The notes beneath the pieces were generated by a model. That model was not told the DNA's origin and did not search any database. It was given only the letters and a program-made list of their open reading frames with translations. A stretch of DNA of 64,000 nt, taken from Pseudomonas chlororaphis (GTDB taxonomy: Bacteria > Pseudomonadota > Gammaproteobacteria > Pseudomonadales > Pseudomonadaceae). Positions 46,570 to 57,273 of the stretch are shown in pieces. Within the stretch, counting starts at the first letter, position 1; each line of letters opens with the position of its first letter. The stretch covers positions 5,838,509 through 5,902,508 of the forward strand of contig CP011020.1 of the NCBI GenBank assembly GCA_001023535.1, in the 5' to 3' direction. The position numbers were made by a program, and so were the translations under genes.

Positions 46570-46700
46570 CTCTTTTTTAAAAAAAATTCATTTAATTAAA
46601 GGGGTTAGGGGAATTTGCAGACCAAGCGCCTTTGCCCTCACGTCCCGGCATGCGAGAATGCGTTCTCTTTTTTTCCCCTCTCGATGGTTAACCACGCGCA

Positions 46701-47555
46701 ATGACTGCACAACTTATCGACGGCAAATCGATCGCCGCCAGCCTGCGCCAGCAGATCGCCCAACGAGTCACCGAGCGCCGCCAGCAAGGCCTGCGCACGC
46801 CCGGCCTTGCGGTGATCCTGGTCGGCAGCGATCCTGCCTCTCAGGTTTATGTCTCGCACAAGCGTAAAGACTGTGAAGAGGTCGGCTTCCTTTCCCAGGC
46901 CTACGACCTGCCTTCCGAAACCACTCAGCAAGCGTTGGCCGATCTGATCGACCGCTTGAACGAAGACCCGAACATCGACGGCGTGCTGCTCCAGTTGCCA
47001 CTGCCTGAGCACCTCGACGCCTCCCGGCTGCTGGAACGCATCCGTCCGGACAAGGACGTCGACGGCTTCCATCCTTATAACGTCGGCCGCCTGGCCCAAC
47101 GCATCCCACTGCTGCGCCCCTGCACCCCCAAGGGAATCATGACGTTGCTGGAAAGCACCGGCGTGGATCTCTACGGCCTCGACGCCGTGGTGGTGGGCGC
47201 CTCCAACATCGTTGGCCGGCCGATGGCCATGGAACTGCTGCTGGCCGGCTGCACCGTCACCGTGACCCATCGCTTCACCAAGGACCTGGCCGGCCACGTC
47301 GGCCGTGCCGACCTGGTAGTGGTCGCCGCCGGCAAGCCTGGCCTGGTGAAGGGTGAGTGGATCAGGGAAGGGGCCATCGTCATCGACGTGGGCATCAACC
47401 GCCAGGAAGACGGCAAACTGGTAGGCGACGTGGTCTACGAGACCGCCCTGCCCCGCGCCGGCTGGATCACGCCAGTGCCCGGCGGTGTTGGCCCGATGAC
47501 CCGCGCCTGCCTGCTGGAAAACACGTTGTACGCGGCAGAAACCCTGCACAGCTGA
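46701..47555 (+). CDS. folD: Methylenetetrahydrofolate dehydrogenase/cyclohydrolase
   Basis: A 284-residue bifunctional enzyme that interconverts 5,10-methylene- and 10-formyl-tetrahydrofolate with NADP. Signature segments: [15 protein letters not shown] with the catalytic Lys, [25 protein letters not shown], the dinucleotide segment [15 protein letters not shown] and [18 protein letters not shown]. Divergent from the tRNA cluster. Confidence 0.98.
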   Translation: MTAQLIDGKSIAASLRQQIAQRVTERRQQGLRTPGLAVILVGSDPASQVYVSHKRKDCEEVGFLSQAYDLPSETTQQALADLIDRLNEDPNIDGVLLQLPLPEHLDASRLLERIRPDKDVDGFHPYNVGRLAQRIPLLRPCTPKGIMTLLESTGVDLYGLDAVVVGASNIVGRPMAMELLLAGCTVTVTHRFTKDLAGHVGRADLVVVAAGKPGLVKGEWIREGAIVIDVGINRQEDGKLVGDVVYETALPRAGWITPVPGGVGPMTRACLLENTLYAAETLHS

Positions 47556-47572
47556 TACACGTTAAAAAAACC

Positions 47573-47661
47573 TGTGGGAGCGAGCTTGCTCGCGATAGCG
47601 GTGTGTCAGTCAACTGGATGTTGGCTGGTCCATCGCTATCGCGAGCAAGCTCGCTCCCACA
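47573..47661. repeat. REPIN
   Basis: TGTGGGAGCGAGCTTGCTCG on the left and its inverted copy ending GCTCGCTCCCACA on the right; both inner flanks include CGCGATAGCG / CGCTATCGCG. Fills most of the folD-pbpG gap. Confidence 0.9.
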
Positions 47662-47863
47662 GATGTTTCTGGCGACGGATTTTGCCGCCAAATTACATAT
47701 TTTTCAGATTCGTTTCGCCAAAATCCCCCTCCATGAAACTTTATTTATTCACAAGCCTCGGCGATACAGGCATGTAGCGCTGCTGTCGCCCATACTCCTA
47801 AAATGCGACGGTTTTTTAAAGCCGTTACTCAACGGCACCTTCAACTCCATCGAGTCTACTCGC

Positions 47864-48802
47864 GTGAAAATCCGTCTTTCGATCCTCAGCCTGCTCTTCG
47901 CTTTCACAGGCACCTTTATCACGCACACTGCCAGCGCACAGGAAACGATCGCGGCCCCACGGGACACCACCAAGCTGCAAGTTGCCTCGGGCAGCGCGCT
48001 GCTGCTGGACCTGCAGACGGACAAGGTGGTCTATTCGAATAACCCGGACGTGGTGGTCCCCATCGCATCGGTGACCAAGTTGATGACCGGCCTGATCGTG
48101 CTGGACGCCAAACAGAACCTCGACGAATACATTTCCATCACCATCGCCAACACCCCGGAAATGAAAGGGGTGTTTTCCCGGGTCAAGCTCAACAGCGAAC
48201 TGTCGCGCCGGGACGTCCTGCTGATCGCCCTGATGTCATCGGAAAACCGCGCCGCCGCCAGCCTCGCCCACCATTACCCGGGCGGCTACGCCGCGTTCAT
48301 CGCCGCCATGAACGCCAAGGCGAAGGCCCTGGGCATGACCAGCACCCACTACGTGGAACCCACGGGCCTGTCGATCCACAACGTTTCCACCGCGCGCGAC
48401 CTGACCAAGTTGCTGATCACCGCGCGCAAGTACCCGCTGCTGAGTGAACTGAGCACCACCAAGGAAAAGACCGTTACCTTCCGCAAGCCCGTCTATAGCC
48501 TCGGTTTTCGCAACACCGACCATTTGGTCCACAAGGCCAACTGGGATATTCAACTGACCAAGACAGGCTTCACCAACGAAGCCGGCCATTGCCTGGTGCT
48601 GGTCACGAAAATGGGTAATCGGCCAATGGCGCTGGTGATCCTCGATGCGTTTGGCAAGTACACGCACTTCGCCGACGCCAGTCGGATTCGCAGTTGGGTG
48701 GAAACCGGCAAAAGTGCGAGCGTGCCGGCGGTGGCGCTTCAATACAAGGCCGCCAAGAACCTAAAGAGCCGCCAGACCGGCGTGGTAGAAGCGTCCAAGT
48801 AA
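47864..48802 (+). CDS. pbpG: D-alanyl-D-alanine endopeptidase (PBP7)
   Basis: A 312-residue periplasmic peptidoglycan endopeptidase that cuts D-Ala-mDAP crosslinks. Signal peptide at residues 1-24 (ending THTASAQ). Active-site motifs: SVTK (SxxK, about residue 68), SEN (SxN) and KTG in [11 protein letters not shown]. No ATG fits, so translation starts at GTG 47864 ([14 protein letters not shown]). Confidence 0.94.
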   Translation: MKIRLSILSLLFAFTGTFITHTASAQETIAAPRDTTKLQVASGSALLLDLQTDKVVYSNNPDVVVPIASVTKLMTGLIVLDAKQNLDEYISITIANTPEMKGVFSRVKLNSELSRRDVLLIALMSSENRAAASLAHHYPGGYAAFIAAMNAKAKALGMTSTHYVEPTGLSIHNVSTARDLTKLLITARKYPLLSELSTTKEKTVTFRKPVYSLGFRNTDHLVHKANWDIQLTKTGFTNEAGHCLVLVTKMGNRPMALVILDAFGKYTHFADASRIRSWVETGKSASVPAVALQYKAAKNLKSRQTGVVEASK

Positions 48803-48884
48803 TCTGTCCACGCCAGCCTGGACCCGTGGCGAGGGAGGCTTCAAACAGCCCGGCGCAAGCCAACCCTTGCCACGACCTGCCGGT

Positions 48885-49085
48885 TCAGGGTTTCAGATCG
48901 CCCAATGGATCGTAGGCCCGGGATTGCGCCTTATCCTGCTTTTCCTTGTCCAGCGGCGCCTTGGCCGGGCCGACCGGATCGACCTGAGGATCATCGAGGT
49001 CTGGCGAATCCGGGTCGAAACCCAGGTCATCACCGGACGAATGATCTGACGAATGTGGGCCCGTAGGTGTTTTCGACTGTGCCAT
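48885..49085 (-). CDS. Small acidic hypothetical protein
   Basis: A 66-residue hydrophilic, Asp/Pro-rich protein (SGDDLGFDPDSPDLDDPQVD). ATG at 49085 follows a very strong GAGGAGG ribosome-binding site, the best support that it is expressed. Probably disordered. No domain recognised; function unknown. Confidence 0.75.
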   Translation of the reverse strand: MAQSKTPTGPHSSDHSSGDDLGFDPDSPDLDDPQVDPVGPAKAPLDKEKQDKAQSRAYDPLGDLKP

Positions 49086-49184
49086 CGCTGCCTCCTCAAA
49101 TCATGGCCGGGAACGTCCCGACCCTGACGGTAAGAGCCTCAGGCGTGCCGGGTCGTGCCCGGCAAGTGACGAACGGGGCCGCCA

Positions 49185-49862
49185 TCAATGTGCGGCATTC
49201 AGCGTCTGGGTGGCCCGTGCAGCGGCTTGTTCCTGCCCTGCCCCGGCCAACTCCTGCGCGGCCTTCAACCAGCGCTGGGCGTCGACATTGGCCGGAAGCT
49301 GGGTCGGCCGCTGCACCAGCACCGCCCAGGCGCCTGCGTTCTGGTAGTCCGATTCGAAAGCGCCGAAGCTCATCGTTTCACGGCGATTCATGCCGGATCG
49401 CAACAGGACCGTCTGCTTCTGACGGTTGTAGCCGGCCAGGATCCCATACCGTAGCTCAGGCCAGAACGGTGTACCCGCGTTATAGCGCACCAGGACCGGG
49501 TAGCCGGCGGCGACCTGTTCCAGCAACGCAGGCAACTGGGCACGCAGTGGATACACCACGAATCCGTACTGGCGCACCAGGGTTTGCATGTTCTGCTGCA
49601 AATCAGCCTCGCCGCCCGGCAGATGCAAGGGTTTTTCCAGCAACCCAGGCGTGATCACCGTGCCTTGGAACGTCAACAGCGCCGCCAGGGATTGCGGCGC
49701 GCCCTGATACATCTCGCCTCGGTAAAACGGCACGCTGTTGAGCTCCACCCGCTCAGGCAGGCTCCGGATCCGGGGCGACACATCGCTCGCGCAACCCGCG
49801 AGGGTAGCCAGGCAAGCCGTCGCCAGGACCAGTGATCGAAAAGAGGGAATGAGCGGCAACAT
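49185..49862 (-). CDS. C39-like (PA2778 family) lipoprotein lacking catalytic residues
   Basis: A 225-residue lipoprotein (signal MLPLIPSFRSLVLATACLAT, lipobox LAGC) of the PA2778 C39-like cysteine peptidase type. The family reads about YQCGPAALA at the active Cys; here it is YQGAPQSLA, so Cys is Gly54. The later catalytic His region, usually HYxVxxGYD, reads RYGILAGYN (Arg138). Both catalytic residues therefore seem lost while the fold sequence is kept. A C-terminal extension (about 185-225) has helical repeat-like AAQELAGAGQEQAAARAT. Likely a non-enzymatic envelope protein. Confidence 0.78.
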   Translation of the reverse strand: MLPLIPSFRSLVLATACLATLAGCASDVSPRIRSLPERVELNSVPFYRGEMYQGAPQSLAALLTFQGTVITPGLLEKPLHLPGGEADLQQNMQTLVRQYGFVVYPLRAQLPALLEQVAAGYPVLVRYNAGTPFWPELRYGILAGYNRQKQTVLLRSGMNRRETMSFGAFESDYQNAGAWAVLVQRPTQLPANVDAQRWLKAAQELAGAGQEQAAARATQTLNAAH

Positions 49863-50085
49863 GAAGACTCTCTTGTTCAGGCACCCGACGTTAGAGCCGG
49901 GCTGGGGCTGTCGATCATAAAGCGCCCATGGGCCAGGGTATAGCCTTAAACAGCAGTCCCCATGGCTGGATAGAACGAACCGGTCCGTTCTGGCCGCCAC
50001 CGATCGACTGCCTGAAACACTGCATGGACTAGACTGTCCATTGAACTGAGTGCGTTGTCCCGGAACGGGATCAAAGGAGGCACAG

Positions 50086-50250
50086 ATGAGCCTGACGACG
50101 ACAATTCTGATGCTGATATTTGGCTGGCTGAGTGTGGCGACCGCCATGTTGTGGGGTGTGCTTCGCATCGCTCGACGCCACCATCACGCGCCGTCCGTCC
50201 AACCGAAAAAAACCGCAGGACCCGCCCGGCGCCACGCTGCGGCACATTGA
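50086..50250 (+). CDS. Small single-pass membrane protein
   Basis: A 54-residue protein: membrane helix at residues about 5-26 (TTILMLIFGWLSVATAMLWGV) then a basic tail (RIARRHHHAPSVQPKK). The ATG is preceded by AAAGGAGG at an ideal distance. No family recognised. Confidence 0.7.
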   Translation: MSLTTTILMLIFGWLSVATAMLWGVLRIARRHHHAPSVQPKKTAGPARRHAAAH

Positions 50251-50341
50251 CGTTTCTTTCCCATACATCGCGATCACGCCCACGCAGAGGTGGAAACGAG
50301 CCGCCCGGACCTGAGTCCGGGCGGTTTGCATGCGCCTGGAA

Positions 50342-51100
50342 TCAGGCGTTGTCGGTCAAGGTCTTATGCGCCCTCTGCTTGGCGCGGCGGGACATCATGT
50401 TCAACACTTCGATGGCGGCCGAGAAAGCCATGGCGGCGTAGATGTAGCCTTTAGGCACATGGGCACCAAAACCTTCGGCGATCAGCGTCATGCCGATCAT
50501 GATCAGGAAGCCCAGGGCCAACATGACCACCGTCGGGTTGTCATTGATGAACTTGGCGAGCGGTTCAGCCGCCAGCAGCATCACCAGCACCGAAACCACG
50601 ACGGCGATGATCATGATCGGCAGATGCTCGGTCATGCCCACGGCAGTGATGATGCTGTCGATGGAGAACACCAGGTCCAGCATCAGGATCTGACCGATCG
50701 CGGCAGCAAAACCCAGGGTCACACCGGACGACGCGGTCTTGGGATCATGGGGCGCCGGGTCCATGCTGTGATGGATTTCGGTGGTGGCTTTCCACAACAG
50801 GAACAGGCCACCGGCGATCAGGATCATGTCTTTCCAGGAGAACGCCTGGCCCAGGATCTCAATGACAGGTTCGGTCAATTGCACAATGAAGGCGATGGTG
50901 CTCAACAGGCCCAGGCGCAGGATCAGCGCCATGCCGATACCGATTCGCCGTGCCTTGGTACGGTGCTGCACAGGCAGCTTGTTGGTCAGGATCGAAATGA
51001 AGATCAGGTTATCGATGCCGAGCACGATCTCCATCACGACCAATGTTGCCAAGGCGATCCACGCGGTGGGGCTGGCGGCGAGCTGTAAAAGATAATCCAT
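50342..51100 (-). CDS. TerC-family integral membrane protein
   Basis: A 252-residue protein with about seven helices and the TerC signature residues: [19 protein letters not shown] near the N-terminus and [18 protein letters not shown] in the middle. The acidic ExxLGxDN and DxxFSxD motifs form the metal site. Family members export Mn2+ or handle tellurite stress. No riboswitch is evident before it. A small lipoprotein gene lies 25 bp upstream. Confidence 0.93.
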   Translation of the reverse strand: MDYLLQLAASPTAWIALATLVVMEIVLGIDNLIFISILTNKLPVQHRTKARRIGIGMALILRLGLLSTIAFIVQLTEPVIEILGQAFSWKDMILIAGGLFLLWKATTEIHHSMDPAPHDPKTASSGVTLGFAAAIGQILMLDLVFSIDSIITAVGMTEHLPIMIIAVVVSVLVMLLAAEPLAKFINDNPTVVMLALGFLIMIGMTLIAEGFGAHVPKGYIYAAMAFSAAIEVLNMMSRRAKQRAHKTLTDNA

Positions 51101-51125
51101 GAGTCAGTCCTGGCTGATGTGCGGG

Positions 51126-51377
51126 TTAAAGGGTCTTGGTCGAGGTTTCGGGTTCTTCGGCGTCGTCCGCCGGCTTTTTGCCGGGGTTGATCAACCCTCC
51201 GCTGGCTTCGCTGAGGGCCTGTTCGGCGGCCTTGTGGGTATCGTCGATGGCCTGCTTGGCCGTTTCTGCGGCCTGCCCCATCAGTTGCTGGGCGCTTTTT
51301 TCGGCTTGCTCGCAACCTGCCAGCGCCATGGAAGCTGTAACGAGCATCGCGGCAAGACCCAAGGATTTATAGCTCAT
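51126..51377 (-). CDS. Small lipoprotein
   Basis: An 83-residue lipoprotein: signal MSYKSLGLAAMLVTASMALAGC (lipobox ALAGC) followed by an Ala/Gln/Lys-rich helical segment (AEKSAQQLMGQAAETAKQAI) and an acidic tail. Resembles periplasmic stress lipoproteins only in style. ATG at 51377 begins the signal; a longer frame to 51455 is unsupported. Probably in operon with terC. Confidence 0.8.
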   Translation of the reverse strand: MSYKSLGLAAMLVTASMALAGCEQAEKSAQQLMGQAAETAKQAIDDTHKAAEQALSEASGGLINPGKKPADDAEEPETSTKTL

Positions 51378-51514
51378 GAATGAATGCCTCTTTAGAAATA
51401 CCAAGCGCACGAAAGGTGGCCCTCCAATGGCAGGGCATTCTAGAGACGACAACACTTCAGGAAAATTCGTATTTTTAGCGGTTATACTTCGTTTTTTACG
51501 AACTGTGTGACCCC

Positions 51515-52411
51515 ATGCTCAATTACCGACAATTGCATTACTTCTGGGTCGTGGCAAAAACCGGCAGCATCGTGCGCGCCTGTGAACAGTTGAACCTGAC
51601 ACCGCAAACCATCAGCGGCCAGATCGCCCTGTTCGAACAGACCTATAACCTCAAGTTGTTTCGTCGTGTCGGGCGGCAGTTGGAACTGACCGAAGCCGGC
51701 CGCCAGACGCTCCCCTATGCCGAACACATGTTCCAGATTGGCGGGGAATTGGAGTTGATGCTGCGGGCCCAGCCCAACGAACAGCAGACGCTGTTTCGGG
51801 TGGGCGTGGCGGACGTGGTGCCCAAGTCCATCGTCTATCGCCTGCTGGCACCGACCATGGAGCTTGCCGAAGCGCTGCGTATCACCTGCCGCGAAGACAA
51901 GCTCGAACGCTTGCTGGCGGACCTGGCGATCCAGCGCTTGGACCTGGTGATTTCCGACAGCCCGATGCCAACCCACCTGGACATCAAGGGCTACAGCCAG
52001 AAGCTGGGCGAGTGCGGCATCAGTTTCTTCGCCACCGCCGCGCTGACCGAACGCTACGGGCAGGATTTCCCCCACGGCCTGCATGACGCCCCGCTGCTGA
52101 TTCCCGGGCCGGAAACCGTGGTGCGCAGCCGCCTGCAACGTTGGTTCGCCGAACAACAGATCCAGCCGCGCATCGTCGGCGAGTTCGACGACAGCGCCCT
52201 GATGCAGGCCTTCGGTCAATCAGGCAGCGGGATTTTCATCGGCCCGAGCGTGATCGCCGAAGAGGTCAAGCGCCAGTACGGCGTCGAGGTGATCGGCCAG
52301 ACCGATGCGGTCAGCGAATCTTTCTACGCCATTTCGGTGGAGCGCAAAGTCAGCCACCCGGGCATCGTCGCGATCGCCGAAGGCGCGCGGCGCGAACTGT
52401 TCAGCGCCTAG
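51515..52411 (+). CDS. nhaR: LysR-family activator NhaR
   Basis: A 298-residue LysR regulator of the NhaR type: helix-turn-helix IVRACEQLNLTPQTISGQIALFEQ (residues about 18-41) and a NhaR-like effector domain (VGVADVVPKSIVYRLLAPTMEL). NhaR senses sodium and activates Na+/H+ antiport genes in E. coli; no nhaA is nearby, so its targets here are unknown. Convergent with the MFS gene, overlapping it by four bases. Confidence 0.9.
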   Translation: MLNYRQLHYFWVVAKTGSIVRACEQLNLTPQTISGQIALFEQTYNLKLFRRVGRQLELTEAGRQTLPYAEHMFQIGGELELMLRAQPNEQQTLFRVGVADVVPKSIVYRLLAPTMELAEALRITCREDKLERLLADLAIQRLDLVISDSPMPTHLDIKGYSQKLGECGISFFATAALTERYGQDFPHGLHDAPLLIPGPETVVRSRLQRWFAEQQIQPRIVGEFDDSALMQAFGQSGSGIFIGPSVIAEEVKRQYGVEVIGQTDAVSESFYAISVERKVSHPGIVAIAEGARRELFSA

Positions 52412-53568
52412 CCGTTGGAGCACACGGCGCGGGGCTTGAAGGTCATCAGCAGCATGGCCAGCAGAATCGAGACCAGGATAAACCCGGCCGCGGCAAAACC
52501 CACCTTGCCCAGGCCGAGGGTATCGATGACCCGGCCACCGACCATTGCCCCCAGGCCAATCCCCAGATTGGCCCCGGCGATGTTCAACGATGCAGCAAAG
52601 GCCGGGGCTTGCGGCGCGGCCTTCATCAACCGGACATGGCTGACCAAAAACAACGCCGCCTGGGTCACGCCCCAGATGCCCATCGCCGCCGCCAGGCCGA
52701 GGGTGGAATGGATGCTCGGCACCAGCGCCACCATGCCGCCGATCATGAACAGGCAGAACACCATCGAGGCGATCAACGGGTGCCGGTCTACCGCCCGCCC
52801 GCCCAGGGAATTGCCCACCAGGCCCACCGCGCCGAAGCCCATCAGGCACCAGCCCACCAGCGTGCCATCGAAGCCGGCGAGGCGTTCGAGGATGTCCGCC
52901 AGGTAGGTGTAGGCGGTGAACATGCCGCTGAAGACCAGGATCGACAGCAGCACATGCCCTTGCATCAATGGGCTGCGCAGGATCTTGAATTGCGAGCGAA
53001 AGCTCACCTGATGCTGGTGCAGGTTGGTTTTCGGCAGATAGATGAACAGCAGCAAGGCCTTGGCGAAGGCAATCACCGACAGGATCGCGAAGGCGCTGCG
53101 CCAACCGAATGCATCGGAAATCAGCGTACCCACCGGAATGCCGAATACCGTGGCGCAGACGATGCCGAAACCGATCCGGGCGATGGCACGCCCGGCGTGC
53201 TCCGGCCCGACGATGTCCACCGCCGTTTCACTGGCCAGCGCCCAGAACACTGGCAGGCCCAGGGCCGGCAGCAACCGGGCAATGGCCATCACCCAGATGT
53301 TGGGAGCAAACGTCGCCAGCAGGTTGGCCAGGCCGAACATGACCAGCACGCTGATAAACAGCTTGCGCCGCTCGAAGCGAGCGAACCAGGCGGTCAGGAA
53401 CGGCCCGAACGCCGCCACGGTAAACGCGAACAACGTCACCAGCAGCCCGGCCTGGGGGATGCTCACCTCCAGATCACGGGCAATGGATGGCAACAGGCCA
53501 ACGATGACGAACTCCGTGGTCAGCACGGTGAACCCGGCGGCCGACAACAGGAAAATCGGTAACAACAT
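52408..53568 (-). CDS. MFS exporter (DHA1/AraJ-like)
   Basis: A 386-residue major facilitator with twelve predicted helices. DHA1-type features: TTEFVIVGLLPSIARDLEVSIPQAG at helix 1-2, loop 2-3 motif A-like FARFERRKLF, and RLLPALGLPVFWALASETAVDI. It probably exports sugars, drugs or metabolites (family inference). ATG at 53568 (MLLPIFLLSAAGFTV) chosen; an in-frame extension to 53643 has no support. Confidence 0.9.
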   Translation of the reverse strand: MLLPIFLLSAAGFTVLTTEFVIVGLLPSIARDLEVSIPQAGLLVTLFAFTVAAFGPFLTAWFARFERRKLFISVLVMFGLANLLATFAPNIWVMAIARLLPALGLPVFWALASETAVDIVGPEHAGRAIARIGFGIVCATVFGIPVGTLISDAFGWRSAFAILSVIAFAKALLLFIYLPKTNLHQHQVSFRSQFKILRSPLMQGHVLLSILVFSGMFTAYTYLADILERLAGFDGTLVGWCLMGFGAVGLVGNSLGGRAVDRHPLIASMVFCLFMIGGMVALVPSIHSTLGLAAAMGIWGVTQAALFLVSHVRLMKAAPQAPAFAASLNIAGANLGIGLGAMVGGRVIDTLGLGKVGFAAAGFILVSILLAMLLMTFKPRAVCSNG

Positions 53569-53845
53569 GCAAACTCCAGCAAAACGACGACACCAGCGGT
53601 AGCCCAAGGGCTCGCTGGCGGAGATAGAAAGTGAGAGGGGCACAGCCTAACAGAATGCGTCCGAGAGAAAAACGCAGTTGAACCGCGCAGTGACGGATCG
53701 TCACAGGTCCGTCAGACTTTTCGGCGGGCTGTGATAAAGTCCGCGGCCTGCAAACGCCGTCTTTCCCCCGGTCCGCTCATGTGGCCTGCCCGCTTGTTGC
53801 CCTGACGCGTCGACCGTCGCACACAATAAAACCAGAGATGCCGCT

Positions 53846-55075
53846 ATGACTGCTTCGTCCCCGTCCGTTTTCCAACGCCTCACGCGCACCAGCCTGGTGA
53901 CGCAAATCATCATCGGCCTGATCGCCGGTATCGTCCTGGCATGGCTGGCGCCCGAGCTGGCGAAATCCACCGCCTTCATTGGCAAGGTCTTCGTCTCCGC
54001 GCTCAAGGCCGTGGCGCCGATCCTGGTGTTCGTGCTGGTCATGGCGTCGATCGCCAACCACAAGCATGGCCAGGAAACTCACATCCGGCCGATCCTGTTC
54101 CTCTACCTGCTGGGCACGTTCGCCGCGGCCGTGGTTGCCGTGGTGGCCAGCACGCTGTTTCCGTCCAGCCTCGTGCTGTCGACCCAGGACGTCGCCGTCA
54201 CGGCCCCCGGCGGCATCGCCGAAGTGCTGCAAAGTCTGCTGCTGAGCGTGGTGGACAACCCGGTCCGGGCGCTGATGGACGGTAACTTCATCGGCATCCT
54301 CGCCTGGGCCATCGGCATGGGCATCGCCATTCGTCATGCCGGCGAAACCACGCGCACCGTGCTCGACGACCTGTCCAACGGCGTAACAGTGATCGTGCGC
54401 CTGGTGATTCGCTTCGCCCCGCTGGGGATTTTCGGTCTGGTGGCCTCGACCCTGGCCACGTCCGGCTTCGGCGCCCTGCTCGGCTACCTGCACCTGCTGA
54501 CCGTGCTGATCGGCTGCATGCTGTTCGTGGCCCTGGTGGTGAACCCGCTCATCGTCTTCTGGAAGCTGCGTCGCAATCCGTTCCCGCTGGTGTTCACCTG
54601 CCTGCGCGAGAGCGGCATCACGGCGTTCTTCACCCGCAGTTCGGCGGCGAACATCCCGGTGAACCTGGAGTTGAGCAAGCGCCTGGGCCTGCACGAGGAC
54701 ACCTATTCGGTGTCGATCCCGCTGGGTGCGACCATCAACATGGCCGGTGCTGCCATCACCATCACCGTACTGACCCTCGCCGCCGTGCACACCCTGGGCA
54801 TTGCGGTGGATGTGCCGACCGCCGTGCTGTTGAGCGTCGTCGCGGCCATTTGCGCCTGCGGTGCTTCCGGCGTGGCGGGCGGTTCGCTGCTGCTGATTCC
54901 CCTGGCGTGCAGCCTGTTCGGCATTCCCAGCGAAATCGCCATGCAAGTGGTTGCGGTGGGGTTCATCATCGGCGTGCTGCAGGATTCGGCCGAGACGGCG
55001 TTGAATTCGTCCACCGATGTGCTGTTCACCGCAGCGGCTTGCCTGGGTGAGGAAGAGAAGCTCGCGCGCGCGTAG
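53846..55075 (+). CDS. sstT: Sodium/serine-threonine symporter SstT
   Basis: A 409-residue transporter of the sodium:dicarboxylate symporter family with eight helices and two hairpins. Family segments [17 protein letters not shown] (HP1 serine-rich), [20 protein letters not shown] (NMDGT-equivalent) and [22 protein letters not shown] (HP2). Imports serine and threonine with Na+. Confidence 0.94.
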   Translation: MTASSPSVFQRLTRTSLVTQIIIGLIAGIVLAWLAPELAKSTAFIGKVFVSALKAVAPILVFVLVMASIANHKHGQETHIRPILFLYLLGTFAAAVVAVVASTLFPSSLVLSTQDVAVTAPGGIAEVLQSLLLSVVDNPVRALMDGNFIGILAWAIGMGIAIRHAGETTRTVLDDLSNGVTVIVRLVIRFAPLGIFGLVASTLATSGFGALLGYLHLLTVLIGCMLFVALVVNPLIVFWKLRRNPFPLVFTCLRESGITAFFTRSSAANIPVNLELSKRLGLHEDTYSVSIPLGATINMAGAAITITVLTLAAVHTLGIAVDVPTAVLLSVVAAICACGASGVAGGSLLLIPLACSLFGIPSEIAMQVVAVGFIIGVLQDSAETALNSSTDVLFTAAACLGEEEKLARA

Positions 55076-55114
55076 GTAGGGGTGGGGCCTCCCCGACGTA
55101 ACAAGCCAGCACAA

Positions 55115-55152
55115 AAAAAGCCCGGAACGGCTCACACCGTTCCGGGCTTTTT
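55115..55152. terminator. Bidirectional terminator between sstT and DUF1993 gene
   Basis: AAAAAGCCCGGAACGG / CCGTTCCGGGCTTTTT, a perfect 16-bp stem with loop CTCACA, between convergent genes. Confidence 0.95.
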
Positions 55153-55165
55153 CATGGCCGCGAGT

Positions 55166-55675
55166 TTAGAACGCGCCCATGTAGTCGCGCTTGCCCACTT
55201 CCACACCGTTGTGGCGCAGCAAGGCGTAGGCGGTGGTGACGTGGAAAAAGAACTGCGGCAGGCCGTAGGTCAGCAAGTAGTTCTGGCCGCTGAAGCGCTT
55301 TTCCTTCGGGGTGCCTGGGCGAGTGACAATCTCGATGCCTTCCTTGCCATCGATCTGCGCGGGGCTGATGCCGTCGACAAAGGCCAGGACCTTGGCGATC
55401 AGGGCTTGCAGCTCGGCGAAGGTGGTTTCGCTGTCGTCATACTTCGGCACTTCGATCTCGGCCAGGCGCGCGGAAACGCCCTTGGCGAAGTCCACTGCGA
55501 TCTGAACCTGGCGCACCAGGGGAAACATGTCCGGGTACAGGCGCGCCTGCAGGAAGGCTTGAGGGTCGATGTTCTTTGCGGTGGCGTGGGCTTCAGCCTT
55601 GTTCAGGACGTCGCTCAAGGCGTTGAGCATCTGCTTGAAAACCGGGATGGAAGCGGCGTACAGGGAAATGGTCAT
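55166..55675 (-). CDS. DUF1993 family protein
   Basis: A 169-residue cytoplasmic protein of the DUF1993 type, related to DinB-like four-helix folds: MTISLYAASIPVFKQMLNALSDVLNKAEAHA and the C-terminal LPQFFFHVTTAYALLRHNGVEVGKRDYMG. Function unknown. Confidence 0.88.
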   Translation of the reverse strand: MTISLYAASIPVFKQMLNALSDVLNKAEAHATAKNIDPQAFLQARLYPDMFPLVRQVQIAVDFAKGVSARLAEIEVPKYDDSETTFAELQALIAKVLAFVDGISPAQIDGKEGIEIVTRPGTPKEKRFSGQNYLLTYGLPQFFFHVTTAYALLRHNGVEVGKRDYMGAF

Positions 55676-55806
55676 GGCGATCTCTTGCAGGTGGCTGGAA
55701 TGGAGCGAATCAAACGGAGGCGATTATAGCCACGGCTTGTTGCATCGCTTGTCTTTTATTGCGCAAGGATTAGGCTAGGCGGCTTCCACAGCATAGGGAG
55801 CGCGCG

Positions 55807-56454
55807 ATGAGCATCGAAGAACAAAACCAGGCCGAAGAACCACGGCTCACCAGCACGGAAATCCGCATCCTCGGCGCGCTGGTCGAGAAACAGGCGACCA
55901 ACCCCGAGACGTACCCGCTGACCCTCAATGCCCTGGTCCTGGCCTGCAACCAGAAGACCAGCCGTGAACCGGTGATGAACCTCAACCCGGGCCAGGTCGG
56001 CCAAAGCCTGCGGGCACTGGAAGGCCGCGGTTTCACCAGGCTGGTCATGGGCAGCCGCGCCGACCGCTGGGAGCACCGGATCGACAAGGCCCTGGAGCTG
56101 GTCCCGGCCCAGGTGATCCTGATGGGCCTGCTGTTTCTGCGCGGCCCGCAAACGGTCAACGAGCTGCTGACCCGCAGCGCTCGCATGCACGACTTCGAAG
56201 ACACCGAACAAGTGGTGCATCAACTGGAGCGCCTGATTGCCCGTGGCCTGGCGCTGCTGGTGCCACGTCAGGCCGGCCAGCGCGAAGACCGCTACGTACA
56301 CGCCATGGGCGACCCGGCGGACATCGAAGCGATTCTCGCCGCCCGCCACCAACCCACCGAGCGTCATACGGCGGGCGGGGTGTCGCTGGAACGCATCGAA
56401 GAGCTCGAGGCGCGGATCGCGGCACTGGAAGAGCGCCTGGCAAGGCTGGAGTGA
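55807..56454 (+). CDS. YceH family (DUF480) protein
   Basis: A 215-residue protein with two winged-helix-like DUF480 halves: [40 protein letters not shown] and [31 protein letters not shown]-terminal coiled coil ([23 protein letters not shown]). Function unknown. Confidence 0.92.
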   Translation: MSIEEQNQAEEPRLTSTEIRILGALVEKQATNPETYPLTLNALVLACNQKTSREPVMNLNPGQVGQSLRALEGRGFTRLVMGSRADRWEHRIDKALELVPAQVILMGLLFLRGPQTVNELLTRSARMHDFEDTEQVVHQLERLIARGLALLVPRQAGQREDRYVHAMGDPADIEAILAARHQPTERHTAGGVSLERIEELEARIAALEERLARLE

Positions 56455-57273
56455 TCAGGACCGGGCGAAGGCCACGGCTTTTTCAAACTGCTCAAGGTTG
56501 GGCCGCACCCCGGTATACAGCACGAATTGCTCCAGGGCCTGGAGCGCAATCACTTCCAGCCCGGTGATGACCCGCTTGCCTTCGGCCCGGGCGCGCACGA
56601 TCAGCGGCGTTTCCGAGGGGATTGCCACCACATCGAACACGGTCTCGGCGGCGGCGATGGCCTCGGGGTCGAACGCCAACTGGTCGGCCTCCGGGCCGCC
56701 GGTCATGCCGATCGGCGTGACGTTGACCAGCATTTGCGGCCGCAGGCCACCCAGCTCGGCCTGCCATTCGTAGCCCAGGGATTCGGCCAGCGCCCTGCCG
56801 GTGGTTTCATTACGGGCCACGATCAACCCCTTCTTGCAGCCGCCGTCGCGCAAGGCACTGGCCACAGCCTTGGCCATGCCGCCGCTGCCGCGCAGGGCGA
56901 AGGTCGAATCCTTGGGTACGGCGTGGGTCTGAAGCAATTGCTCAACGGCGATGTAATCGGTGTTATAGGCCTTCAAATGGCCATTGGTGTTGACGATGGT
57001 GTTGATGGACTGGATCGCCGCGGCAGAAGGATCCAGCTCATCGACCAAGGCGATGCAGGCTTCCTTGAACGGCATCGACACTCCACAGCCACGAATACCC
57101 AGCGCGCGAATCCCGCCCACCGCGCCAGGCAAGTCCTGGCTGCTGAACGCCTTGTAATAGAAGTTCAGGCCCAGTTGCTCATAGAGATGGTTGTGGAAGC
57201 GCAGGCCGAAGTTGCCGGGCCGCCCCGACAGGGACATGCACAACTGGGTGTCTTTGTTGGGATTGATCTGCAT
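56455..57273 (-). CDS. Shikimate dehydrogenase-like protein (SdhL type)
   Basis: A 272-residue shikimate/quinate dehydrogenase-fold protein. N-terminal substrate site SLSGRPGNFGLRFHNHLYE, the catalytic lysine in VSMPFKEACI, INTIVNTNGHLKAYNTD, and the nucleotide loop LRGSGGMAKAVASALRDGG. Divergence from AroE (SGRPGNF for the usual SxSPxxHN) marks the SDH-like group, whose physiological role is unsettled. Not linked to aromatic pathway genes. Ends one base before the stop of the convergent yceH. Confidence 0.88.
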   Translation of the reverse strand: MQINPNKDTQLCMSLSGRPGNFGLRFHNHLYEQLGLNFYYKAFSSQDLPGAVGGIRALGIRGCGVSMPFKEACIALVDELDPSAAAIQSINTIVNTNGHLKAYNTDYIAVEQLLQTHAVPKDSTFALRGSGGMAKAVASALRDGGCKKGLIVARNETTGRALAESLGYEWQAELGGLRPQMLVNVTPIGMTGGPEADQLAFDPEAIAAAETVFDVVAIPSETPLIVRARAEGKRVITGLEVIALQALEQFVLYTGVRPNLEQFEKAVAFARS

